From SHZL01 sp963784425 (lineage in GTDB: Bacteria > Pseudomonadota > Gammaproteobacteria > Xanthomonadales > SZUA-36), in contig CAWARM010000015.1 in NCBI GenBank assembly GCA_963784425.1, positions 196,060 through 260,059 on the forward strand: a DNA stretch of 64,000 nucleotides. Direction: 5' to 3'. Shown here piece by piece: positions 16,854 through 29,124 of the stretch (its first letter is position 1; each line of letters opens with the position of its first letter). The notes below the pieces were generated by a model that was not told where the DNA came from, did not search any database, and was given only the letters and a program-made list of their open reading frames with translations. The translations under genes and the position numbers were made by a program.

Positions 16854-18913
16854 GACTATTTTCTACCGGATTTTTGCGTTGGGACCGTGATCCAGCAGTG
16901 CCGGCAATCAGAATTTTTCTCGCAAGTCTCTTGCTGTTTCTTTTGGCCGGAGCCGCGCAGGCCGACGCCCTGGTGCGCAAATACGACTGGATGACTGCGG
17001 ACCAGGTGTCGGGGTCGCTTAACCTGGGCGTTGTGGAAGACGGAAGCCGGGTGGTTGACTTCGAGTTCAATGACCGCGGTCGTGGCCCGAAACTGCATGA
17101 AGTCCTGCGCGTGGATGAGGCCGGTTTGCTCACCAGCGTGGAGATCAGCGGCCATGCCTACATGGGCGCACCTGTGGATGAGCGTTTTGCCGTGAAAGAT
17201 GGCACGGCGAGGTGGACCAGTACGCTGGAACAAGGGACCGCGCCCGCCGGAGCCTTCTACTGGTCCAATGATGGCACGGCAGAGGAAGTGGCAATTCTCG
17301 CGCGTGCCTTGCTGGGCAGCGAAGCAGGCCGTTTGCCGCTCTACCCGGCAGGCTCCGCAACGATAAAGCGGGTGGCAGAGTATAGAGCGGCGGACAAAAA
17401 TGAAGTCACTGCAAGCCTGTATGCAATCAGCGGGGTGGACCTGGAACCCGTTTACGTCTGGCTGGACTCAAACAAGGAACTCTTTGCGCTCACCCTCGGT
17501 TGGATGGGGCTGATTGAACAGGGACAGGCAGCAATTCTGCCGCAACTTCAGAAATTGCAGGATCAGGCCGAATCAGCGTGGAACCGCGAACTTGCCGCGC
17601 AATTGAGCGAGACCATGCCGCAGGCCTGGCTGCTGCGTAACGTCACCATCGTGGATGTCGAGGCAGGGGTTTTGCAGCAAAACCGGGCTGTGGAAGTCCA
17701 CGCTGGCCGGATCACGCAGGTGCTCAATGATAGCGCTGTCGCGGCCCTGGTCGAAAGCCAGCCAGGTCTACAGATAGTGGACGGCGCTGGGCACTTCCTG
17801 GCACCCGGTTTGTGGGATATGCACACGCACCTGTCCCTGGGAGATGGCTTGTTGCATATTGCTGCGGGCGTCACCACGGTGCGCGACCTGGGCAATGAGC
17901 CGGCACGACTGGCAGAAATTCGCGCCGCATTTGATGCCAACGAGGTAATCGGCCCCCGCTCGTACGCGGCTGGTTTTATTGATCGCAAAAGCCCTTTTTC
18001 CGCGCCGACTGGCCGCTTGGTTAACAGCCTGGAAGAAGCGCTGGCCATGGTGCGGGAATATTCAGACATGGGCTACCCGCAGATCAAGATCTATTCATCC
18101 ATCGACCCGGCCTGGGTTGCGCCCATTGCTGCAGAAGTGCACAAACACGGCATGCGCCTGTCGGGCCACATCCCGTCCTATATGACCGCTGAGCAGGCGG
18201 TCAAAGACGGCTTTGATGAAATTCAGCACGTGAACATGCTGTTCCTGAATTTTCTGGCTGGCCCTGAGGACGACACGCGCACCCCGCTGCGGTTCACGCT
18301 GGTGGCTGAAAAGGCCGGGGATCTGGACCTGGCTTCGCCTCAGGTCACCGCATTCGTAGCCTTGCTGCAAAAGCGTGGCATTGTCATTGACCCGACCGTG
18401 GCCATTTTCGACAGCATGTTCCGGCATCGCTCCGGTGAGGTGGAGCCCGCATATGCCGTGGTCGCTGCCCATATGCCGCCATCCGTTCAGCGCTCCATGC
18501 TGGCGGGTGAAATGGACATCAACGACGGTAATGCAGAACGCTATGCACGTTCGGCCCAGGCTTTGCTGAATATGATTCTGCTGCTGCACCAGGCGGGCGT
18601 GCACCTGGTGTCCGGAACCGATGGCATGGCGGGGTTCACTCTGCATCGGGAACTGGAACTGTATCAACAAGCCGGCATCAGCGCGCCGGATGTGCTGCGC
18701 ATTGCCACCATTGGCGCAGCGCAGGTTGTCGGCGCCGGGGACAGCAGTGGGTCCGTTGCCCCCGGAAAACAGGCGGACTTTGTCCTGTTGGCGCATAACC
18801 CCTTGCAGGACATCAACGCAGTGCGCACGCCCATTGCCGTATTCAAGGGGGACCGGCGGTTTGATCCGGCAAAACTGTATCAGGCGGTAGGGATCAAACC
18901 TTTTGTGAACTGA
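16850..18913 (+). CDS. Exported metal-dependent amidohydrolase with an extra N-terminal domain
   Basis: This 687-residue protein has a hydrophobic export segment at about residues 20-39 (FLASLLLFLLAGAAQADA). A domain of about 200 residues that I do not recognise follows, and then an amidohydrolase TIM barrel. Metal-binding motifs are LWDMHTHLSLGDG near residue 325, LSGHIPSYM, DEIQHVNML and LVSGTDGMAG. The C-terminus GSVAPGKQADFVLLAHNPLQ is the usual family ending. Substrate is unknown; imidazolonepropionase-like or prolidase-like activities are family possibilities. It overlaps thrC by four bases, yet a periplasmic hydrolase has no obvious part in threonine synthesis. Confidence 0.82.
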   Translation: MRLFSTGFLRWDRDPAVPAIRIFLASLLLFLLAGAAQADALVRKYDWMTADQVSGSLNLGVVEDGSRVVDFEFNDRGRGPKLHEVLRVDEAGLLTSVEISGHAYMGAPVDERFAVKDGTARWTSTLEQGTAPAGAFYWSNDGTAEEVAILARALLGSEAGRLPLYPAGSATIKRVAEYRAADKNEVTASLYAISGVDLEPVYVWLDSNKELFALTLGWMGLIEQGQAAILPQLQKLQDQAESAWNRELAAQLSETMPQAWLLRNVTIVDVEAGVLQQNRAVEVHAGRITQVLNDSAVAALVESQPGLQIVDGAGHFLAPGLWDMHTHLSLGDGLLHIAAGVTTVRDLGNEPARLAEIRAAFDANEVIGPRSYAAGFIDRKSPFSAPTGRLVNSLEEALAMVREYSDMGYPQIKIYSSIDPAWVAPIAAEVHKHGMRLSGHIPSYMTAEQAVKDGFDEIQHVNMLFLNFLAGPEDDTRTPLRFTLVAEKAGDLDLASPQVTAFVALLQKRGIVIDPTVAIFDSMFRHRSGEVEPAYAVVAAHMPPSVQRSMLAGEMDINDGNAERYARSAQALLNMILLLHQAGVHLVSGTDGMAGFTLHRELELYQQAGISAPDVLRIATIGAAQVVGAGDSSGSVAPGKQADFVLLAHNPLQDINAVRTPIAVFKGDRRFDPAKLYQAVGIKPFVN

Positions 18914-18947
18914 AGTCCGGGCAGGGGAAACAGTTCGCTTAGCCCAG

Positions 18948-19436
18948 CTATTTCCAGCCGATTTGAAAAATGAAGATCCCGACCATCAAAAAAGCGATGG
19001 CGAGCTTAATGGCTGTGGCGAACAGCATGCCCAACCAGGCCCCCAGGCCGGCCCGGCTGGACTGGCGCCAACCGGCTCCGCTGCTGATTTCGCCCAGTAC
19101 GGCGCCGACAAAGGGACCCAACACCAGACCCGGGATCCCAAAGAACATGCCCACCACTGCCCCCAGGCTGGCGCCCCAGAATGCGCGAACACCGGCACCG
19201 GTGTAGCGCACGCCGAACGCACTGGCAAGAAAATCCACCACCTGTGCAAACACGGTTAACAGGGTAAAGATACCCAGGGTCAACCAGCTGACCGACTCAA
19301 AATTGCCGATCCATGCCCCGATAAAAAGCCCGGCCATCACCAGTGGCACGCCGGGCAGGGCCGGAACCACGGTGCCAGCCAATCCTGCTACCACCAACAA
19401 GGCCACCACGATCCACCACAAAATCATCCAGTCCAT
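18948..19436 (-). CDS. DUF456 family membrane protein
   Basis: This 162-residue inner-membrane protein probably has four helices and glycine-rich loops such as TVVPALPGVPLVMAG and FFGIPGLVLGPFVGAVLGE, the pattern of DUF456 proteins. Function is unknown for the family. I chose ATG 19436 (MDWMILWW) because hydrophobic sequence begins there; the open frame upstream is polar and unlike the family. It converges on the amidohydrolase gene with 34 bases between stops. No terminator-like hairpin is clear in that gap. Confidence 0.82.
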   Translation of the reverse strand: MDWMILWWIVVALLVVAGLAGTVVPALPGVPLVMAGLFIGAWIGNFESVSWLTLGIFTLLTVFAQVVDFLASAFGVRYTGAGVRAFWGASLGAVVGMFFGIPGLVLGPFVGAVLGEISSGAGWRQSSRAGLGAWLGMLFATAIKLAIAFLMVGIFIFQIGWK

Positions 19437-19708
19437 CGAACACCCGGTAGCTGATCTGTTGGCGGGAATGATAGCCGGGTGGCCTGTAACAGCCAAATCA
19501 ATACTGTCTGGGCGCGCCTCACGCACCGATGCGGCGTTGATCGTCGTCGCAATAGCGCTTGCTGTGACTCCTCCTCGCGCCTCGGTACGCGATCCATCAC
19601 CCAGATCAGTGCCGATTTGGCCGTTACAGGCCTCTAGTGACAGGGATCATTGTTACTGCAACGGTTTCTATCTAGGCTGTGGTGGCGTTGGCCAAACAAG
19701 GAGTTCCG

Positions 19709-20830
19709 GTGCTTTCACCATCTGACCAGTTGCGTTTGGATTGCTTTCTGGATGAACTGAAAGGTTATGCGCAAACCGAGCTGGGCTTCCCCAGCGCGCT
19801 TGACCTTGACTACAGCACGCTGGCGCCGTTCCTGGGCATCAGTCTGAACAATATTGGCGATCCTTTCACCGCGCCCACCTACCAACTCAACTCGCATTCA
19901 TTTGAGCGCGAAGTAGTTTCGTTCTTCGCTGAACAGACACGCGCGCCCAAAGACCGGTGGTGGGGCTATGTGACCAACGGGGGCACGGAAGGAAACCTGT
20001 ACGGACTTTACCTGGCGCGCGAGTTGTTTCCACAGGGCATAGTGTATTTTTCCCAGGATAGCCACTACAGCGTGGGCAAGAGCCTGCGTTTCCTCAACCT
20101 CCGCAACATCATGATCCGTTCCCGGCCCAATGGCGAAATCGACTATGACGACTTGCGAGAAACCGTCCGGATTCGCCGGGATGTGCCGCCCATCGTGTTT
20201 GCCAATATTGGCACGACGATGAAAGAAGCGCGCGATGATGTGGGCCGGATCCGCAGTATTCTTGACGACCTGGCTATCGAAAACCGCTACATCCACAGCG
20301 ATGCCGCACTGTGCGGTGGCTACGCAGCGTACCTTGACCAGCGGCCTTCGTGGGACTTTGCCGACGGCGCGGACAGCATCGCGATCTCCGGCCACAAGTT
20401 CCTGGCGTCGCCGATTCCGTGCGGCATCGTGCTGGCGCGTCGCGCCCATGTCGACCGCATTGGTCACGCGGTGGCCTATATTGGCAGCATGGACACCACT
20501 ATTTCAGGCTCGCGCAATGGGTTCACTCCACTGGTGCTGTGGTATGCCATCCGGACTTTGGGCGCCGAAGGTTTAAGGCGCCGCATCAACCAGGCGCTCG
20601 AAGTCGCGAGCTACGCGGAAAAACGTTTACGTGAAATCGGCCTGGCGGCCTGGCGCAACCCATCTGCCTTGACCGTGGTGTTTCCGCAGCCGGCGCCGGC
20701 CATTCGAAAGAAATGGCAATTAGCCACCAGTCACGGTCTGAGCCACGTCATCTGCATGCCCCATGTGACGCACGCGAAGATTGATGAGTTGATCGCAGAC
20801 ATTGCACAAACTGCGGAGGATCAGGCGTGA
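19709..20830 (+). CDS. hdc: PLP-dependent decarboxylase of the bacterial histidine decarboxylase type
   Basis: This 373-residue group II decarboxylase resembles the Gram-negative PLP-type histidine decarboxylase along its length. Matching segments include INNIGDP-like ISLNNIGDP, WGYVTNGGTEGN, FANIGTTMKEA, HSDAALCGG, SGHKFLASPIPCGIV and SGSRNGFTPLVLW. Lys-230 in SGHK should bind PLP. The product would be histamine from histidine, but close relatives use serine, so the substrate is likely rather than proven. GTG 19709 is chosen because AAGGAG (19698-19703) lies five bases upstream and the N-terminus MLSPSDQLRLD then aligns with the family. No amine/amino-acid antiporter is adjacent, unlike many acid-resistance decarboxylase loci. 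Confidence 0.85.
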   Translation: MLSPSDQLRLDCFLDELKGYAQTELGFPSALDLDYSTLAPFLGISLNNIGDPFTAPTYQLNSHSFEREVVSFFAEQTRAPKDRWWGYVTNGGTEGNLYGLYLARELFPQGIVYFSQDSHYSVGKSLRFLNLRNIMIRSRPNGEIDYDDLRETVRIRRDVPPIVFANIGTTMKEARDDVGRIRSILDDLAIENRYIHSDAALCGGYAAYLDQRPSWDFADGADSIAISGHKFLASPIPCGIVLARRAHVDRIGHAVAYIGSMDTTISGSRNGFTPLVLWYAIRTLGAEGLRRRINQALEVASYAEKRLREIGLAAWRNPSALTVVFPQPAPAIRKKWQLATSHGLSHVICMPHVTHAKIDELIADIAQTAEDQA

Positions 20831-21222
20831 AAGTCTTGACCATCATCGAACAGGATCACCCGGCTTTGCTCGCTGAAATCACCGCTACGCTTGAGCAGGC
20901 GCATATAGAAATCCTCGATTTCAATGCCCAGGTGATCGGGGGTACGGCGGCCATCAGCTTGCAGGTTAAACCCTACCTGGCAGCGTTCCGGCTTTTGAGC
21001 GGGGCAGGTTACCGGGTCATATCCCACGAGCATCTGCTGGTTCGGCTGGCTAATCATTCCGGAGCGCTGGCGGAGCTGTCACGCCGGCTTGCAATGGCCC
21101 ATGTGGATGTGCGTGGTATGCATATCGTCAACCAGGACGAATCAGCTGGCATCGTTGCGCTTGAAACCAGCGATACAGCAAAGGCACGCGAGGTGCTGTC
21201 CGACCTGCTGCTGCCCGGCTGA
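20827..21222 (+). CDS. Double ACT-domain protein coupled to the decarboxylase
   Basis: This 131-residue protein consists of two ACT-like folds and nothing else: residues 1-65 start MKVLTIIEQDHPALLAEI, and residues 66-131 include VRLANHSGALAELSRRLA. ACT domains bind amino acids and tune enzymes or regulators. The GTG start overlaps the decarboxylase stop by four bases (GTGA), so the two are probably made together. An allosteric partner or amino-acid sensor for the decarboxylase is a fair inference. ACT proteins coupled to this enzyme type are not something I know of. Confidence 0.8.
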   Translation: MKVLTIIEQDHPALLAEITATLEQAHIEILDFNAQVIGGTAAISLQVKPYLAAFRLLSGAGYRVISHEHLLVRLANHSGALAELSRRLAMAHVDVRGMHIVNQDESAGIVALETSDTAKAREVLSDLLLPG

Positions 21223-21235
21223 CTTCCGCACCTCT

Positions 21236-21264
21236 TTGGGTTAACTGATCCAGGTCATTTTAAA
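21236..21264 (+). promoter_or_regulatory. Tentative sigma70-like promoter before the small heat-shock gene
   Basis: TTGGGT (21236-21241) and TTTAAA (21259-21264) are separated by 17 bases. This would start RNA near 21271, just before the long hairpin at 21280-21327. The match is poor, and I found no convincing heat-shock sigma32 site. Confidence 0.25.
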
Positions 21265-21279
21265 TTCAGCCTGTGAGAC

Positions 21280-21327
21280 CAAACTAGATTTGTAGCTGAG
21301 GGTTTTTTCAGCTTCAAATGTAGTTTG
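21280..21327 (+). promoter_or_regulatory. Long imperfect inverted repeat / leader hairpin of the small heat-shock gene
   Basis: Three paired blocks nest around an 8-base loop: CAAACTA (21280-21286) with TAGTTTG (21321-21327), ATTTG (21288-21292) with CAAAT (21315-21319), and AGCTGA (21294-21299) with TCAGCT (21308-21313). Only two symmetric mismatches interrupt 18 pairs. The ribosome binding site AGGAGG (21331-21336) follows three bases after the stem, and the start codon is at 21343. It may be a 5' UTR thermosensor or stabiliser, or a DNA operator. Classic ROSE thermometers hide the ribosome binding site inside the stem, and this one does not. Confidence 0.7.
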
Positions 21328-21342
21328 AGAAGGAGGACTGAC

Positions 21343-21771
21343 ATGAACATTACACGTTACAACCCAACACGGGAAATTGAGGATTTCTTCGAGCGGTTCA
21401 ATTGGCCGACGATGCGGGAAGGTGGCTTGGAAGCAATGACCAGGGCGGACTGGATGCCGTCGGTTGACATCAGTGAAACTGACAAGGAATACCTGATCAA
21501 AGTCGAAGTGCCCGAAGTAAAGAAGGAGGACATCAAGGTCCAGGTAGACAATGACATGCTGTGCATCAGCGGTGAGCGTCGGGATGAAAAAAAGGACAAG
21601 AAGAATCACCGCGTCGAGCGTTTCTATGGAACGTTCTCACGGAGCTTCACCCTGCCTGACGATGTTGCCGAAAAGGACATCGATGCAGAGCAAAAGGACG
21701 GGATGCTGTATCTGCACCTGAAGAAGTCAGCACAGAAACAGCCCAAGGCGGTGGAGGTCAAGGTTCACTGA
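21343..21771 (+). CDS. Small heat-shock protein, Hsp20/alpha-crystallin family
   Basis: This 142-residue holdase chaperone binds unfolding proteins in the cytoplasm during stress. The alpha-crystallin domain spans about residues 42-135 and contains VDISETDKEYLIKVEVPEVK, SGERRDEK and the conserved RSFTLPDDV. The A-x-x-x-G-x-L motif appears as KDGMLYLHL. The start ATG 21343 has an excellent AGGAGG site six bases upstream; the upstream in-frame start at 21325 would lie inside the leader hairpin. It is monocistronic, ending before a strong hairpin shared with the convergent MarR gene. Confidence 0.93.
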   Translation: MNITRYNPTREIEDFFERFNWPTMREGGLEAMTRADWMPSVDISETDKEYLIKVEVPEVKKEDIKVQVDNDMLCISGERRDEKKDKKNHRVERFYGTFSRSFTLPDDVAEKDIDAEQKDGMLYLHLKKSAQKQPKAVEVKVH

Positions 21772-21823
21772 AAATAGCAAGCGTGAACTTGGCTGAACGC
21801 GATTTAGCACCATGCAGTTGAGG

Positions 21824-21857
21824 CGGGTGGCGGGATTGAGGACCATCCCGCCACCCG
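21824..21857. terminator. Strong hairpin between convergent hsp20 and marR genes
   Basis: CGGGTGGCGGGAT (21824-21836) pairs perfectly with ATCCCGCCACCCG (21845-21857), a 13-pair stem with an 8-base loop. It lies 52 bases after the hsp20 stop and 6 bases beyond the MarR stop. Neither side has a good T-run, but position and stem strength suggest a bidirectional terminator or 3' end stabiliser. Confidence 0.6.
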
Positions 21858-21863
21858 AAGGTT

Positions 21864-22316
21864 CTAGAACAGGCTGGCGATCCGTCCCAGGTGGCTGGTG
21901 GCCTGCTCGCGGTCACGGGCACTGAGTCCTTGAAATTGCGTTCTGAGCTTTTCGACGTAGCGCGGGTATTCACGCTGAAACAGTCGGTCGCCTGCGCGGG
22001 TTAAGGCCACGATAATGATGCGACCATCATCTGCATCGCCCCAGCGCTCAACCAGTCCTTTTTCCTCCAACCGGTCAATGACGCCGGTCAGGGTGCCCTT
22101 GGTGATGAGGGTCTGCCCGGTTATTTCACTGCAAGTGAGGCCGTCCGTGTTACCCAGGCAGAAGATAACCTTGGCTTGCGGGGCGGTAAGGCCGGAGCCG
22201 GACAGACGATGAATTTCCGCGTCGAAAAGTGAAAACCGGTGATGAGCCCGCGCCAGCTCGTTCATCAAGGTGATGAAATCCTGCTGCTGCGCGTTGGGTG
22301 TCGTATTTTGGGCCAT
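21864..22316 (-). CDS. MarR-family transcriptional regulator
   Basis: This 150-residue winged helix-turn-helix protein is a dimeric DNA-binding repressor. The recognition region reads LTCSEITGQTLITKGTLTGV, and the wing is EKGLVERWGDADDGRIIIVAL, with the usual D-x-R-like wing tip. ATG 22316 is preceded by AGGAGA. Directly upstream lies a palindrome overlapped by a 21-base-spaced direct repeat (22344-22377), a likely self-operator. It is separated from arfB by 89 bases, with a weak hairpin at 22391-22403. The regulated genes and ligand are unknown; relatives respond to phenolic compounds or oxidants. Confidence 0.9.
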   Translation of the reverse strand: MAQNTTPNAQQQDFITLMNELARAHHRFSLFDAEIHRLSGSGLTAPQAKVIFCLGNTDGLTCSEITGQTLITKGTLTGVIDRLEEKGLVERWGDADDGRIIIVALTRAGDRLFQREYPRYVEKLRTQFQGLSARDREQATSHLGRIASLF

Positions 22317-22343
22317 TGAAACAATCTCCTGTAATACTTACTC

Positions 22344-22377
22344 TTCCAATGAGAACTATTGTAGTTCCAACCAGAAC
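22344..22377. promoter_or_regulatory. Putative MarR operator: palindrome plus direct repeat
   Basis: GAACTA (22353-22358) and TAGTTC (22362-22367) form a 15-base perfect palindrome around TTG. The flanks also form a direct repeat, TTCCAATGAGAAC (22344-22356) and TTCCAACCAGAAC (22365-22377), identical at 11 of 13 positions and spaced 21 bases apart, two helical turns. It sits 28-61 bases upstream of the MarR start, where a self-repressing dimer would bind. Confidence 0.65.
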
Positions 22378-22390
22378 GTTTATGCAAATT

Positions 22391-22403
22391 AGCCCCGCGG
22401 GCT
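22391..22403. terminator. Short hairpin at the end of arfB
   Basis: AGCCC (22391-22395) pairs with GGGCT (22399-22403) just beyond the arfB stop. On the minus strand only AATTT follows, so it would be a weak terminator before marR. On the plus strand TTTT follows, but no plus-strand gene ends there. Confidence 0.3.
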
Positions 22404-22405
22404 TT

Positions 22406-22822
22406 TCATGAGTCCGGTACAGTACCGCGCAGCAGCTTCAGGCGACCCCGCCGTACTTTCCCCTCCAGCCTGCGTTCACCGGACGAACGGGTGGGACGGG
22501 TGGCGATGCGGTTCCTGGGCTCAACCAGCGCCTGCTGGATCAGCACCCGAAGGCGCGCCAGGGCATCAGCCATGTTCTGTTCCCGCGTGCGGAATCGCTG
22601 CGCCTTGATGACCATGATGCCCTGGTCATTGACGCGGCGGTCCGGCAGGGCCAACAGGCGTTGTTTGCAAGCCTCGGGTAAGGACGAAGCGGGAATGTCA
22701 AAGCGTAAATGCACCGCAGACGAAACCTTGTTGACATTCTGCCCCCCTGCACCCTGGGCGCGAATGGCGCTGAGGTGGACTTCTTCATCCGGCAGGGATA
22801 GCGTTTCAGTAATCTTGAACAT
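22406..22822 (-). CDS. arfB: Alternative ribosome-rescue factor ArfB (peptidyl-tRNA hydrolase)
   Basis: This 138-residue protein hydrolyses peptidyl-tRNA on ribosomes stalled at the end of an mRNA. The catalytic GGQ is in IRAQGAGGQNVNKVSSAVHL near residue 27. It lacks the codon-recognition domains of full release factors. The basic C-terminal tail (ERRLEGKVRRGRLKLLRG) is what enters the empty mRNA channel in ArfB. Length fits E. coli YaeJ (140 residues). It begins 21 bases after the gltD stop on the same strand, so it may be read through from gltBD, though function does not link them. Confidence 0.93.
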   Translation of the reverse strand: MFKITETLSLPDEEVHLSAIRAQGAGGQNVNKVSSAVHLRFDIPASSLPEACKQRLLALPDRRVNDQGIMVIKAQRFRTREQNMADALARLRVLIQQALVEPRNRIATRPTRSSGERRLEGKVRRGRLKLLRGTVPDS

Positions 22823-22843
22823 GGCTGCTCTGCAGATACCCCG

Positions 22844-24283
22844 TCATGCCCGCTTCTGCTGGGGTTGTCTCATCCGCAGATGCTGGATAATAGATTTTGC
22901 CGCCTCGCGGGCGTCGGCGATGGCGGTAACCACCAGGTCAGAGCCGCGCACCATGTCGCCGCCGGCGAATATCGCTGGATTGGTGGTCTGGCCGGGCAGG
23001 TGCGAACTGGTCTCCACCAGGCCACTGGCCTGAGTAGCAACGGACAGATCCTGAAGCCAGTGCGGCGGGCTGGGGCGATAACCAAATGCAAAAATAACCG
23101 CATCGCCCGGCAGTACTTTTTCGCTGCCCTTGATCAGTTCGGGCCGGGGACGTCCGCTGCCACCGGCATTCTTCACCAGGCGCGTACGGGCCACGCGCAG
23201 GCCGTGGAGTTGCTCTCCTACATGCAGCAGGTCCAGCGGCAGGGTGTTGAATTCAAACTGCACACCCTCCTTCATCGCGTGGTCCACTTCCCGTTGCGAA
23301 CCAGGCATATTCTCGCGATCACGGCGATAGACGCAGTGCACGGATTCTGCGCCCTGGCGTATGGCGGTGCGCACGCAGTCCATGGCGGTATCGCCGCCGC
23401 CCAGCACCAGCACGCGTTGGCCAGCCAGGCTGATGTGCGGGTAGTCGGGTAAATCCAGGTTGTACAGGTATCCGGTTTGGCCAATGAGGAAGGGCAGGGC
23501 TGGAACAATTCCGCCTTTCTCCATGCCGGGCAGGTTCGCTTCCACCGGCGTGTAGGTGCCGGTGCCAAAAAACAGCGCGTCGTGCATGCCCAGTAATTCG
23601 TGAGCCTGGATATCGCGGCCAATTTCGCAGTCAAGGCGAAAGCGGATGCCCGCTTCCTCAAACACCTCTCGCCGCATGCGCATGACCTTGAGTTCCAGCT
23701 TGAAATCCGGGATGCCGAAACTCAACAGGCCGCCGATCTCAGGATAGCGGTCGTACACGGTCACGCTGATGCCATTGCGCGACAGCACGTCGGCAGCCGA
23801 GAGCCCGGCCGGGCCCGCTCCCACCACGCCAACACTCCAGGGTGTTGGCCGAACCCGTGAAAGGTCGGGCCGCCAACCGAGTTTGAACGCTTCATCGACG
23901 ATGTAGCGCTCCATTGCACCAATGGTTACGGCACCAAAGCCGGTTTGCAGCGTGCAGGCTTGCTCGCACAGGCGATCCTGCGGACAAATGCGGCCACAGA
24001 CTTCCGGCAGGCTGTTGGTTTCGTGGCACAAGGTGGCTGCTTCCAGGATGCGGCCCTCGGAGGCCAGTTTCAGCCAGTCAGGAATGTAGTTATGCACCGG
24101 GCACTTCCATTCGCAATACGGGTTACCGCAGTCCAGGCAACGCTCGCCCTGGTCAGCGGCTTCCCCGGCTGCAAATGGCTTGTAAATTTCGCGGAACTCG
24201 CTGCGGCGGATTTCCAGCGGATAGACATCCGGATCGCTGCGGGCGCGATCCAGGAAGGCGAAATCATCGTGCTGCCTTTTCAT
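22844..24283 (-). CDS. gltD: Glutamate synthase (NADPH), small subunit
   Basis: This 479-residue subunit brings NADPH electrons through FAD and Fe-S clusters to GltB. N-terminal cysteine motifs GERCLDCGNPYCEWKCPVH and CGRICPQDRLCEQAC bind the clusters. The FAD loop is VVGAGPAGLSAADVLSR, the NADPH loop is VLVLGGGDTAMDCVRTA, and the C-terminal FAD motif is AIFAGGDMVRGSDLVV. Length matches E. coli GltD (472). It follows gltB with a 19-base gap. The paralogous fold at 5539-7359 has extra ferredoxin motifs and a different partner. Confidence 0.96.
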   Translation of the reverse strand: MKRQHDDFAFLDRARSDPDVYPLEIRRSEFREIYKPFAAGEAADQGERCLDCGNPYCEWKCPVHNYIPDWLKLASEGRILEAATLCHETNSLPEVCGRICPQDRLCEQACTLQTGFGAVTIGAMERYIVDEAFKLGWRPDLSRVRPTPWSVGVVGAGPAGLSAADVLSRNGISVTVYDRYPEIGGLLSFGIPDFKLELKVMRMRREVFEEAGIRFRLDCEIGRDIQAHELLGMHDALFFGTGTYTPVEANLPGMEKGGIVPALPFLIGQTGYLYNLDLPDYPHISLAGQRVLVLGGGDTAMDCVRTAIRQGAESVHCVYRRDRENMPGSQREVDHAMKEGVQFEFNTLPLDLLHVGEQLHGLRVARTRLVKNAGGSGRPRPELIKGSEKVLPGDAVIFAFGYRPSPPHWLQDLSVATQASGLVETSSHLPGQTTNPAIFAGGDMVRGSDLVVTAIADAREAAKSIIQHLRMRQPQQKRA

Positions 24284-24302
24284 CGTGACATCTATCCTGT
24301 AT

Positions 24303-28805
<4,503 letters not shown>

Positions 28806-28823
28806 GATTTACCCCGCAGAGAC

Positions 28824-28847
28824 GTACGCCACCCCCGGACGGCGTAC
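28824..28847 (-). promoter_or_regulatory. Hairpin in the gltB leader
   Basis: GTACGCC (28824-28830) and GGCGTAC (28841-28847) pair perfectly across a 10-base loop, ending 19 bases from the gltB start. A second small palindrome, GTGAA-5-TTCAC, is at 28855-28869. The pair could be leader RNA structures or regulator sites for gltBD. No ribosome binding site is clear between the hairpin and the ATG. Confidence 0.4.
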
Positions 28848-29124
28848 CCCAATAGTGAATCTAGTTCACAGGGTATCATTCTGGAAGTTAATATTTTGAA
28901 TGAATGAACTCCGGAAGTTTATAAAGCCCGGTTTCGCTGGCATGCTGAACAGGCAAGCACCGCAAGCGTTCATTGACACACGGATACAATCTCGATAGGG
29001 TAAAACCTGAAGCGGGTAGTGAGCTGCAAGATGCTACCCGACCAGGGATGGATCGTTGGCTCAGGATGAGCGCACTCTGACGCGTTGTTTAAAACCCGGC
29101 CTGATTCCATCCCGACGTGTTTAG

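Noticed and set aside
21364..21599. Minus-strand open frames within hsp20
   Set aside because: They are antisense to the alpha-crystallin domain, and no promoter or ribosome binding site is seen.
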